From Desulfobacteraceae bacterium (GTDB taxonomy: Bacteria; Desulfobacterota; DSM-4660; Desulfatiglandales; Desulfatiglandaceae), in the NCBI GenBank assembly GCA_030642205.1, contig DAOWOF010000047.1:1-12252 (forward strand): a stretch of DNA of 12,252 nt. The letters run 5' to 3'. Of the stretch, positions 1 through 7,226 are shown in pieces; position 1 is the first letter of the stretch; each line of letters starts with the position of its first letter. A program made the translations under genes and the position numbers. The notes beneath the pieces were generated by a model. That model was not told where the DNA came from. It did not search any database and worked only from the letters and a program-made list of their open reading frames with translations.

Positions 1-67
1 GACCCAGAATTGAACTGGGGACACGGGGATTTTCAGTCCCCTGCTCTACCGACTGAGCTATCTCGGC
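1..67 (-). tRNA. tRNA-Phe (GAA), 3' end cut by window edge
   Basis: On the minus strand the 5' acceptor arm GCCGAGA starts at base 67. It is followed by a D arm (GCTC/GAGC), an anticodon stem GGGGA/TCCCC enclosing the loop CTGAAAA, which gives anticodon GAA, and a T arm CCCAG/CTGGG around TTCAATT. Only the first two bases of the 3' acceptor strand lie in the window, so the acceptor end and any encoded CCA are not visible. It charges phenylalanine. A sigma-70-type promoter lies just upstream, so it is probably transcribed independently of the protein genes further upstream on this strand. Confidence 0.95.
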
Positions 68-80
68 AAAATTTAGATAT

Positions 81-109
81 TGTATAACCTTTGTTTAATT
101 GAAGGTCAA
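81..109 (-). promoter_or_regulatory. sigma-70-type promoter of tRNA-Phe
   Basis: Read on the minus strand, TTGACC (109-104) is followed by a 17-base spacer and TATACA (86-81). The predicted start point is about 7 bases before the tRNA 5' end at 67. Hexamers close to consensus, ideal spacing and the right distance make this the best promoter in the window. Function is inferred from sequence only. Confidence 0.75.
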
Positions 110-265
110 GAGATATTTCGGAGGGAATTTATGCTTTAATAAAAAGACATAATAACTACCATACCCTGACAGACACAACAAACCATGAAAAGGAGGCAGA
201 TCTTACCATCATTTTCATATAAAGTCCTATCTACAGTCTTGTCATGGCAGCTTAAATAGCGACCT

Positions 266-937
266 TTATGTTTCATCTATTTCCAAATCAAGCTCCAAAG
301 AATCAAGATCCAGGGATATTGATTGATCCTTTTCATCCTCAGCTTGACCTGGCTCGTCTGTAAACTCATCCGAATTTATAATGGTTGCTACAGGATCAAT
401 ATCAACTGCATCGTTATTATCAGATTCTGGTGATAGAAATTCTTGATCAAATACGATATCATTTTCATCTGTTTGTACGATTTTATAAGAGGCATCCTCA
501 TGGTTGTCAATGGAGAGGTCATCTATGGAAAGAGAGATTTCATTATCTTCAACCAAGTCTGATGTCTCTCCCAGGTCGGTGGATAAATCAACCATTTCCG
601 ATGAATTCAGGGTTTGGTCAGAAGAAATTTCCTCAAGTTCTATTTCAAGCTCCTGACTATTCTGGAATGTAGCTTCCATTGCTTCAATAGCCTGGGAATC
701 TGCGGTGTTGACAGCAATCTCTTCTTTAACAGCCATAGAGTTACTAAACATCTCAGCATCTACAATTTCATCTCCTGGTATCCCGGCTTTGCCTGTTAAT
801 TCTTGAAGCAGGGCAGGGGGTGTAGATTTATAAGCCTGAAAACCCAGGATATCTCTTTCATCTGAGATGCTCTTATTGCATTTAGGACATGTTTCATTAT
901 AATCGAAACTAATAAAATTGCAATTGTGGCATTTCAT
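266..937 (-). CDS. small zinc-ribbon, acidic low-complexity protein
   Basis: The predicted protein has 223 residues. The N-terminus carries two CxxC knuckles (Cys3/Cys6 and Cys17/Cys20) in the pattern of a short zinc ribbon. The rest is very rich in Asp, Glu and Ser with few aromatics, which suggests a disordered acidic tail. No catalytic motif or membrane segment is seen. The ATG at 937 is chosen because GGAG lies 6 bases upstream and the zinc ribbon begins at once; an in-frame ATG at 1021 would overlap the upstream gene and add a hydrophobic leader with no family support. It is last in a probable operon with the TonB-type gene (67-base gap). Similar proteins are usually annotated only as zinc-ribbon proteins. 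A scaffolding or nucleic-acid role is possible, but no function can be assigned. Confidence 0.75.
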   Translation of the reverse strand: MKCHNCNFISFDYNETCPKCNKSISDERDILGFQAYKSTPPALLQELTGKAGIPGDEIVDAEMFSNSMAVKEEIAVNTADSQAIEAMEATFQNSQELEIELEEISSDQTLNSSEMVDLSTDLGETSDLVEDNEISLSIDDLSIDNHEDASYKIVQTDENDIVFDQEFLSPESDNNDAVDIDPVATIINSDEFTDEPGQAEDEKDQSISLDLDSLELDLEIDET

Positions 938-1004
938 TTGGATCTCCATTAATTTTGTTAAAAAAATGAGGCCAAAATAGCCTAAAGGGATTATGGATGC
1001 AATT

Positions 1005-1607
1005 TTAATGCCTTTTATCAAGCTTATATAAAAAATCTACCTTTATTTTTAATATCGTCGCAGTTATGGAATCAGGAAAGGGGGGAAAAGGCGCTGCTGC
1101 TTTGATTGCCCGTATGGCCTCCTGGTCAAGAATTTCATATCCGGCAGATTTTGAGATTGTTTCGTCTATTAATTGCCCTTTCCGGTTTAATCGAAATATG
1201 ATTAGAGATTGACCCTCCATGAGATTTTCTTGGGCATCTTGAGGATAATCCCAATTTTTTGCCAGGCGCTTCTTTATTATTGTTGTATAGGGAAAGTATT
1301 TTTGCTCCTTGGTATTTAATGAGATTGTTTCTTCCTTTTCTTGCTGGATTTTCTTTTGGTTGGCAAGCATTTTTGTCAAATTATCAGCTGTTTGATCATT
1401 GGCGAGGGGATCTACAGGTGGCCTCATAAACTTCACCTTATATGTTTTTAAAGACTTGGTCACCCATTCGAAAGGGATTGTATTTTGTAAACTGGCAAAA
1501 AGAATAATATGAAACAGAAAAGATACTAACAGGCAAATACGCATAACTGTAAAATTCATATTAAACTTTAGAAAGGGATTATAGTTATTTTTGGTTTTTT
1601 GGCCCAT
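1005..1607 (-). CDS. TonB-family energy transducer-like protein
   Basis: The 200-residue protein has a short cytoplasmic N-terminus, one hydrophobic anchor at about residues 22-40, a charged linker, and a C-terminal TonB domain at about 105-195. That domain contains the typical run through GQLIDETISKSAG and the following A-I-R-A-I-K-A-A-APFPPFP region. TonB proteins span the inner membrane and pass proton-motive energy from ExbB/ExbD to outer-membrane receptors. The linker here is short and lacks the long Pro-Lys repeats of classical TonB, so a TolA-like or specialised partner is also possible. No exbB, exbD or receptor gene is in the window. The ATG at 1607 has GGTGG a few bases upstream and overlaps the preceding HD gene by 23 bases, implying translational coupling. 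An upstream ATG at 1634 and an internal one at 1559 are less likely. Confidence 0.85.
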   Translation of the reverse strand: MGQKTKNNYNPFLKFNMNFTVMRICLLVSFLFHIILFASLQNTIPFEWVTKSLKTYKVKFMRPPVDPLANDQTADNLTKMLANQKKIQQEKEETISLNTKEQKYFPYTTIIKKRLAKNWDYPQDAQENLMEGQSLIIFRLNRKGQLIDETISKSAGYEILDQEAIRAIKAAAPFPPFPDSITATILKIKVDFLYKLDKRH

Positions 1608-2166
1608 TAACCCACCAGCTATTATCTTTATCAAACCACCATGAAGTACTATGTGTTGATAATATTTTTTTAGCTAACTGTTTTGCGCTTTTAGTCCTAA
1701 GTCTTCTGATCACATGAGAAAGCCATTCTTTTGCATTCTGATTTCCTAAATCGAGCTGTTCTTTGAGATCCAGAATGAGATCAAGTTGGTCCGCATCATT
1801 TGCAAGTTTTGACTCCAAAGATTTATCCTCATTGAATTCAGAAAATAATGTCTTGATTTCATTTCCAAACCCTAGTTCCTTAAGTTGATCATCAAGGGCT
1901 TGTTCTTCCTCAACTTTAACATATTTTTTATTGACATAATTATGATCTCCTGTCCTGGCCTCAGGAAAATCGTGGAAGAGGCACATCAGAACCACTTTTT
2001 TTCTATCTGCTTTATCTTCAAGAAAGGCAAGTACATATCCAATAACAGCCGTCCGAAAAGAATGATCTGCAACAGACTCTCCCCCTGATCCAAGGAATTG
2101 ATATCCAGTTCGGGGTGATTTTTTTAGCATACCAATTTCAAATAAAAATTCTGTAATTCTCTGCAT
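1585..2166 (-). CDS. HD-domain phosphohydrolase, YfbR/HDDC2-like (5'-deoxynucleotidase-like)
   Basis: The 193-residue protein has the metal ligands expected of an HD hydrolase: His35 in VADHSFR, His65-Asp66 in CLFHDFPEARTGD, and Asp126 in NDADQLD. Together with the N-terminal EFLFEIGMLK-type start, this matches the HD subgroup that includes E. coli YfbR and eukaryotic HDDC2, which dephosphorylate deoxynucleoside monophosphates. The length is near the family norm. The C-terminus is Trp-rich and probably not conserved. AGGA stands 11 bases before the ATG at 2166, a slightly long spacing. It is the first gene of the minus-strand run and overlaps the TonB-type gene. Assignment to the HD fold is firm; the exact substrate is inferred. 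Confidence 0.88.
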   Translation of the reverse strand: MQRITEFLFEIGMLKKSPRTGYQFLGSGGESVADHSFRTAVIGYVLAFLEDKADRKKVVLMCLFHDFPEARTGDHNYVNKKYVKVEEEQALDDQLKELGFGNEIKTLFSEFNEDKSLESKLANDADQLDLILDLKEQLDLGNQNAKEWLSHVIRRLRTKSAKQLAKKILSTHSTSWWFDKDNSWWVNGPKNQK

Positions 2167-2253
2167 TAATATCCATGTCCTTTCTTTAAGAGGGAAACCG
2201 TATAAGGATTAAGGGTAATTCGTTTAAGTTCTCAATATACATTATCATAAAAG

Positions 2254-2259
2254 ATTATA
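2254..2259 (-). promoter_or_regulatory. possible -10 element for the HD/TonB/zinc-ribbon operon
   Basis: A perfect TATAAT on the minus strand lies about 88 bases upstream of the HD gene start, within the divergent intergenic region shared with the deformylase gene. The -35 position holds only a T-rich sequence, so this is a weak prediction. Confidence 0.3.
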
Positions 2260-2399
2260 GACAGTAAAAATAATTCAAAAAGGCGTATTCTTTTATTCAA
2301 AGAATGATGATATCTTGATTTATGCTGTTGTAATGTATAGACTGAAATAGTATTAATTTGTAGTATGATGATATTGAAAGGTAATTAAGAAGGGAAATG

Positions 2400-2930
2400 A
2401 TGGATGGAACAGGTGGAAGAAAGGTACTTACCTACCCTAATATAATTTTAAGGAGTACTGCTGAGTCTGTAACAAATATTGATGATGATCTTCAAGATTT
2501 AGTGGCCCTGATGATCAAGGTCATGTATGCCTCGTCTGGCATTGGTTTGGCTGCCAATCAGATAGGAGAGTTAAAACGTGTTATTGTTTTTGATCAAGAT
2601 CCTGAATCCAAGGAACAAAAACCTGGTGTTTTGGTCAATCCTGAAATCGTATCAAGGGAGGGTAAAATCGTTTACAAAGAGGCATGCCTTAGTGTTATTG
2701 ATTTCACCTCAGATGTCTCACGAAATTCCAGGATCCATGTCAGGGGGCATGATCAATATGAAAATCAGGTGGATATTGAGGCCTCTGATCTTGCAGCCAT
2801 TTGTTTGCAGCATGAGATCGATCACTTAAATGGAAAACTTTTTATAGACCATATCAGTAGTCTTAAAAGATCCATGTATAAAAGACATCTTAAGAAAGAA
2901 TTAAAAAAGGCACAGAAAAAAGACTCATAG
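2400..2930 (+). CDS. def: peptide deformylase
   Basis: Peptide deformylase removes the N-formyl group from nascent proteins, using Fe2+ or a similar metal. The 176-residue protein shows all three family motifs: GIGLAANQ (about residues 47-54), EACLS with metal ligand Cys96, and QHEIDH with ligands His138/His142 and catalytic Glu139. Motif 2 has Ala where most deformylases have Gly (EGCLS), and the following residues lack the usual Pro. The C-terminus is a Lys-rich tail. Two ATG codons are in tandem; the second, at 2400, has AAGAAGGG 5 bases upstream, while the first would leave only 2 bases. It lies directly upstream of fmt, which performs the opposite reaction on initiator tRNA, but a palindromic element separates the two. 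Confidence 0.95.
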   Translation: MDGTGGRKVLTYPNIILRSTAESVTNIDDDLQDLVALMIKVMYASSGIGLAANQIGELKRVIVFDQDPESKEQKPGVLVNPEIVSREGKIVYKEACLSVIDFTSDVSRNSRIHVRGHDQYENQVDIEASDLAAICLQHEIDHLNGKLFIDHISSLKRSMYKRHLKKELKKAQKKDS

Positions 2931-3117
2931 TTAGCGCCCGAACGAAAGCTGTCTTTTTTGCCAATCTCTTTGTCAGATAAAAATTTTAATACTCATAATA
3001 TCCAATGTATTCCTGCGATTAAAATTTTATTTGGCCTTGACAGATAAGCGCAGACTTCGAAAAAACCTGGTTTTCGTTCAGACTCTAGTTTCAGGCAATT
3101 TTTATCCGAGTCGCTAA
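2931..3117. repeat. nested palindromic element filling the def-fmt gap
   Basis: Four inverted repeats are nested around one centre. TTAGCG (2931-2936) pairs with CGCTAA (3112-3117). GAACGAAA (2940-2947) pairs with TTTCGTTC (3072-3079). GCCAA (2960-2964) pairs with TTGGC (3031-3035). A 14-base arm (2977-2990) pairs with a 13-base arm (3018-3030), with one extra A. AATAC/GTATT sits inside. There is also an imperfect direct repeat, TTTGTCAGATAA (2969-2980) and CTTGACAGATAA (3035-3046). The element begins on the base after the def stop codon. No coding sequence is apparent. A MITE-like palindromic repeat or a structured transcript is likely; which one cannot be told from a single copy. Confidence 0.6.
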
Positions 3118-3148
3118 TCCAGCCAAAAATTTTTCCGGAAAACTATTC

Positions 3149-4123
3149 ATGAGAACCACTATTAAAAAGGAACAAATTCCATTACACCCAAATATCATTT
3201 TTATGGGTACACCTGACTTCGCGGTACCAACTTTGCAAGCCTTGGTTGAAAACAGCTATAATATCCTGGCTGTAATTACCCAACCTGATAGACGCAAGGG
3301 GAGAGGTCAAAAGATATCATTTTCGCCTGTAAAAGAAGCTTCAATCAAATATAATCTTGAGGTATTACAACCTGCCAGTGTTTCAGAACCTGGTATATGC
3401 GAAATGATAAGGCATAAAAAACCGGATCTTTTAGTAGTAGTAGCCTTTGGACAGCTATTAAAAAGAGAATTCCTTGCAATACCTTTATTTGGAGCTATCA
3501 ATATCCATGCATCTTTATTGCCTAAATACCGTGGTCCAGCCCCTATACAGTGGGCTATTTTAAATAATGATAAAAAGACAGGTCTGACTGCCATGCTAAT
3601 GGATGAAGGACTTGATACCGGTCATATGATACTTCAGGAAGAACTGGAAATCGATCCGGAAGAGACATGTGGGCAATTGCATGACAAGCTCGCCAATATG
3701 TCTGCGGCTTTTATTCTTGAGACTCTCAACCATATATCTTTAAACCGATTTGATGCTATTCCTCAAAATGAGCTTCAATCAACGTATGCTCCAAAAATAG
3801 ATAAAAATAAAGCCCAAATTAATTGGCATCAATCCGCCCGCACTATTGCAATCCTTTCCCGGGCATTAGATTCTTGGCCAGGGGCGTTTACCACATTGGG
3901 AAATAAAAAAATAAAACTTTTTTCTCCCTTAGTTATAGATAATGAAGATAAGGAAACCACCCCGGGTAAAATCAGAGGCCTGATGGATGGCTCCTTTATG
4001 ATAGAAACAGGTCAGGGTTTGATTCTTTTTAAAGAAATACAAGTCGCAGGTAAAAAGAGACTTCCAGTCAGGGACTTTCTGCATGGATTTTCAATGGATG
4101 AAGGAACGATATTAGGGCAATAA
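3149..4123 (+). CDS. fmt: methionyl-tRNA formyltransferase
   Basis: This cytoplasmic enzyme transfers a formyl group from 10-formyltetrahydrofolate to Met-tRNAfMet. The 324-residue protein has the N-terminal formyltransferase fold, starting at IIFMGTPDFAVP, and the signature NIHASLLPKYRGPAPIQ. Asn118, His120 and Asp156 (in GLDTG) match the catalytic Asn-His-Asp set of E. coli Fmt with the same spacing. The C-terminal tRNA-binding domain runs from about residue 215 (YAPKIDKNKAQINW, WPGAF) to the end. Length is typical. The start is supported by the N-terminal alignment, although the ribosome site is only a weak GGA about 10 bases upstream. It sits between def and the DUF116 gene in a translation-related cluster. 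Confidence 0.97.
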   Translation: MRTTIKKEQIPLHPNIIFMGTPDFAVPTLQALVENSYNILAVITQPDRRKGRGQKISFSPVKEASIKYNLEVLQPASVSEPGICEMIRHKKPDLLVVVAFGQLLKREFLAIPLFGAINIHASLLPKYRGPAPIQWAILNNDKKTGLTAMLMDEGLDTGHMILQEELEIDPEETCGQLHDKLANMSAAFILETLNHISLNRFDAIPQNELQSTYAPKIDKNKAQINWHQSARTIAILSRALDSWPGAFTTLGNKKIKLFSPLVIDNEDKETTPGKIRGLMDGSFMIETGQGLILFKEIQVAGKKRLPVRDFLHGFSMDEGTILGQ

Positions 4124-4180
4124 GGAGCAATCAGGAATAAATATTATTTTTTTCCATCTCACCTTCAGGAGAGGCTAATT

Positions 4181-5050
4181 ATGTCCAAGCTTGTAAACCT
4201 TTCAAACTCTAGTGAAATATCAGAATTACATCAGCCTGACAGGACTAAACGACCCAAAAAAAATCTATTTATTGTACTAATGCTTATTACTTGTATACTT
4301 ATGGTCGTTATGGTATTCCTGCTCTGGTGGGTTCCATATGTGGGATTAGCCAATATCCATCCCTATTTGCCAATGGCCTTATTAGTCATTTTCAGTTGTT
4401 TTATTGTTTTTGAGCTGGGAGGTGCCTTAACACTTGTTTTAACCCTTATCCGCAAGAAAAATCTTTTTTTCAACCAACGCATCAGAGGTTTGGTTATTCG
4501 CCTTCTTTTTCCACTTTTGGTGGTTGTTGGAAGGTGCTTGGGTATAAGCAAAGATGAGGTTCGATGTTCCTTTGTGGCTATTAATAATGAATTGGTCCTT
4601 GCGGAAACAGCTGAAATCAAGCCGGAAAAGGTGCTGATCCTTCTCCCTCATTGTCTGCAATATCATGGATGTAATATACGAATAACAGGAAATATTTATA
4701 ACTGTAAGGGTTGTGGCAGATGTAAAATCAAGGATTTGGTTCTCCTTTCCAAGAAATATAAGGTTCCAGTTGCTGTGGCTACAGGGGGTACCCTGGCACG
4801 AAAAATTGTTGTGCAGAAAAGACCCGAAATTATTATAGCAGTAGCCTGTGGAAGAGATCTAACCAGTGGGATACAGGATAGTTATCCTATTCCTGTGTAT
4901 GGCATCTTAAACTATCGCCCTTTTGGCCCCTGTTATGATACCGATGTAAATATGGAATTGCTTGAAAGGGGGTTAAAAACCTTTTTAAATGATGAAATCA
5001 GTGACCCCGCGAGATATAGCGCTTCAGGTGCTCAACAAATCGCATCATAA
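4181..5050 (+). CDS. DUF116-family membrane protein, function unknown
   Basis: The 289-residue protein begins with a basic region, then two clear hydrophobic segments (about 28-53 and 63-90) and a third moderately hydrophobic stretch (about 104-119). A soluble C-terminal domain has the conserved Cys pattern of DUF116: LLPHCLQ (Cys158), HGC (Cys164), NCKGCGRC (Cys175, Cys178, Cys181), AC (Cys223) and GPC (Cys251). The clustered cysteines suggest metal or iron-sulfur binding, which is an inference. AGGAGAGG upstream of the ATG at 4181 is a strong ribosome site. The 3' end overlaps rsmB by 62 bases, so the two are probably translated from one message. The family has no established function that I know of; the context with fmt and rsmB hints at, but does not prove, a link to translation or one-carbon metabolism. 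Confidence 0.88.
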   Translation: MSKLVNLSNSSEISELHQPDRTKRPKKNLFIVLMLITCILMVVMVFLLWWVPYVGLANIHPYLPMALLVIFSCFIVFELGGALTLVLTLIRKKNLFFNQRIRGLVIRLLFPLLVVVGRCLGISKDEVRCSFVAINNELVLAETAEIKPEKVLILLPHCLQYHGCNIRITGNIYNCKGCGRCKIKDLVLLSKKYKVPVAVATGGTLARKIVVQKRPEIIIAVACGRDLTSGIQDSYPIPVYGILNYRPFGPCYDTDVNMELLERGLKTFLNDEISDPARYSASGAQQIAS

Positions 5051-6350
5051 ACCTCATTTATCCACCAAATATCTAAATGCTGTTTTCTTGCAATTTTCAC
5101 CAAGTCAAGCATTGGATCGCGCTTTTACCCTGCATCTGATTCAAGGTGTTTTTCGATGGAAAGCAAGGTTGGACTGGATTATTAAATCCAGGCTTAATTT
5201 TTCTTTTAACAAAATCCAGACACCAATACTGAATATACTTAGAATTGCCGCCTATCAAATTTTTTTTATGGATCGTGTACCCGATTCAGCTGCCGTTGAT
5301 GAGGCAGTCAAGCAGGCAAAAAAAAATGGGCGAAAACATCTGTCAGGATTCGTAAACGGCATTTTAAGATCAATATGCCGTCAAAAAAAACAGATAGCTT
5401 ATCCTGAGCGGCAAAAAGATCATGTTAGATATCTATCTGTCTATTATTCATACCCCCCCTGGTTAGTAGAAAAATGGATAAGAGAAATTGGTGCTGATTC
5501 CGCTGAATTATTAATGAAATCCCTTAACCATGCACCTTCCATTATAATTAGACGGAATAGATTGAAAATCAGGAGATCAAAGCTTATTGAATGTCTGGCA
5601 TCGGAAGGAGTGGTTGGAACCCCTACTCATTATTCGCCTGACGGAATAGAGCTTAGCAATCTCAGGGGAGGCGTCAGTGAATTGACATCTTTTAAAAAAG
5701 GCCTTTTTCAAGTACAAGGAGAGGCAGCACAAATATCTTCTTTTTTGCTTGATCCACGGCCTGAGGAGCTTATCCTTGACCTTTGCGCTGGATTAGGAGG
5801 CAAAACAACTCATCTTGCTGAAATTACAGGAGGCAAAGCGTTTCTCTATGCACTTGACAAGAATTATGAAAAATTGATAAAGCAAAAGGAGGCTAGTATC
5901 CGTCTTGGAATTAATTGTATTCAATCGATTGTAGCAGATGCCGAAAAACCTCTTAACTTTCTTTTTAGGAAACCTTTCGACAAAATTCTTATTGATGGCC
6001 CTTGTTCAGCTTTGGGCATCCTCCACAGACATCCTGACGGAAAGTGGAGTAGAGATGAATCTACGATTAAACATCTTCCCTTTATACAAAAAAAACTTTT
6101 GATGAATGCCGTACCTCTGTTACGCAATGGTGGTTCAATGATTTATCTGACATGTACTATTTCTCAAGAGGAAAATGAGGCACTGATACATTCCTTTTTG
6201 GATTTATGTCCTGAGATGAATTTGATTGATCTAAAAAAGCGGGTTCCCGAAGACTATCTGCAATTAATTGATGAAAATGGATTTTACAAAACATTGCCTT
6301 ATAAGCATGGAATGGAAGGGTTTTTCGGGGCTTTATTCAAAAAAAGCTAA
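4989..6350 (+). CDS. rsmB: 16S rRNA (cytosine-C5) methyltransferase RsmB
   Basis: RsmB methylates C967 of 16S rRNA (E. coli numbering) using S-adenosylmethionine. The 453-residue protein has an N-terminal NusB-like RNA-binding domain (about 5-135) and a Rossmann methyltransferase domain. That domain carries DLCAGLGGKT (264-273) for cofactor binding, DGPCSALG with Cys339, and LTCT with Cys389. The 50-residue gap between the two catalytic cysteines equals that between Cys325 and Cys375 of E. coli RsmB. Tandem ATG codons at 4989 and 4992, and a GTG at 5001, are all possible starts. Every one lies within the DUF116 gene, so the overlap is real (50-62 bases). The nearest purine-rich sequence, AAAGGGGG, is 16-19 bases away, so translation may depend on coupling. 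Confidence 0.94.
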   Translation: MMKSVTPRDIALQVLNKSHHKPHLSTKYLNAVFLQFSPSQALDRAFTLHLIQGVFRWKARLDWIIKSRLNFSFNKIQTPILNILRIAAYQIFFMDRVPDSAAVDEAVKQAKKNGRKHLSGFVNGILRSICRQKKQIAYPERQKDHVRYLSVYYSYPPWLVEKWIREIGADSAELLMKSLNHAPSIIIRRNRLKIRRSKLIECLASEGVVGTPTHYSPDGIELSNLRGGVSELTSFKKGLFQVQGEAAQISSFLLDPRPEELILDLCAGLGGKTTHLAEITGGKAFLYALDKNYEKLIKQKEASIRLGINCIQSIVADAEKPLNFLFRKPFDKILIDGPCSALGILHRHPDGKWSRDESTIKHLPFIQKKLLMNAVPLLRNGGSMIYLTCTISQEENEALIHSFLDLCPEMNLIDLKKRVPEDYLQLIDENGFYKTLPYKHGMEGFFGALFKKS

Positions 6351-6403
6351 GGAACTGAAAATAAATAACCCATCGTTTTTGGTTGTATTTCATGGAGATT
6401 TTA

Positions 6404-7060
6404 ATGGGAAAGATTTCACCATCAATCCTTTCTGCAGATTTCACACGGCTTGCAGATGATATAGAAAAAGTCGAGAAGGCAGGAGCTGATTATATTCATA
6501 TTGATGTCATGGATGGCCATTTTGTTCCTAATATCACAATTGGCCCAATGCTTGTTGAGGCCGTAAGGAGAATTACGGATTTGCCAATTGATGTTCATTT
6601 GATGATCTCAGATCCGGATCGCTATATTGATGCCTTTGTGGAAAAAGGAGCAAGCATTATTTCCATTCATACCGAAGCTGTTACCCATCTTCACAGGACT
6701 ATTCAATATATCCGTGACAAAGGAGTCAAGGCCAGCCTTGCGCTAAATCCGGCCACAACGCTGGATTGCCTGGAATATGTATTGCCTGATCTTGACATGG
6801 TGCTGTTAATGACCGTTAATCCTGGTTTTGAAGGTCAGAAATTTATACCTGCAATGATTCCAAAGATTAAACAGTTGAGGGATATGATAAATAAACAAGG
6901 CCTGAATATAGAGATTGAAGTGGATGGAGGAATAAAGCCGGAGACGATTGAAATGGTATCCTCTGCGGGAGCCGATGTATTTGTAGCTGGATCTGCTATT
7001 TTCTATAGCAATAATTATAATAGTATTATCCATAAAATGCGTGAAAACATGCGAATTTAG
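6404..7060 (+). CDS. rpe: ribulose-phosphate 3-epimerase
   Basis: This enzyme interconverts ribulose 5-phosphate and xylulose 5-phosphate in the pentose phosphate pathway. The 218-residue TIM-barrel protein shows ISPSILSADF at the N-terminus, metal ligands His32 and Asp34 in HIDVMDGHFVPN, His65 in VHLM, the phosphate-side loop MTVNPGFEGQKF, and Asp174 in EVDGGI. Length and order match the family. The ATG at 6404 is chosen because GGAG (6394-6397) is 6 bases upstream and the protein then starts exactly where homologues do. An ATG at 6392 and a TTG at 6383 would only add a few residues. It starts 53 bases after rsmB and is probably cotranscribed with it. Confidence 0.96.
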   Translation: MGKISPSILSADFTRLADDIEKVEKAGADYIHIDVMDGHFVPNITIGPMLVEAVRRITDLPIDVHLMISDPDRYIDAFVEKGASIISIHTEAVTHLHRTIQYIRDKGVKASLALNPATTLDCLEYVLPDLDMVLLMTVNPGFEGQKFIPAMIPKIKQLRDMINKQGLNIEIEVDGGIKPETIEMVSSAGADVFVAGSAIFYSNNYNSIIHKMRENMRI

Positions 7061-7083
7061 ACAGAATTGCCTTAAATAAATTC

Positions 7084-7112
7084 TTGCTATTATAGCATAT
7101 AAGTGTTATCCT
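7084..7112 (+). promoter_or_regulatory. possible promoter upstream of the isomerase gene
   Basis: TTGCTA (7084-7089), a 17-base spacer and TATCCT (7107-7112) lie in the 166-base gap between rpe and the isomerase gene. It is a moderate match only, and the leader would be about 110 bases. AT-rich DNA produces such matches by chance. Confidence 0.3.
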
Positions 7113-7226
7113 ATATTTTAAGCTAGTCTCCGCATAAGATATTCAGTCATTTACATTCATTCCGATATGAATATTTTCTCATAAATTAACTCTTTTCTAA
7201 GTATTTTCTATGTTGGAAATAATAAA

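Noticed and set aside
184..258. 24-codon plus-strand open frame with an AAAGGAGG run inside
   Set aside because: The purine run lies inside the frame, with no suitable start codon at the right distance after it; no ribosome site precedes the ATG.
938..1021. N-terminal extension of the zinc-ribbon protein from ATG 1021
   Set aside because: It would overlap the TonB-type gene and lacks a ribosome site, whereas ATG 937 has GGAG at ideal spacing and starts directly at the zinc ribbon.
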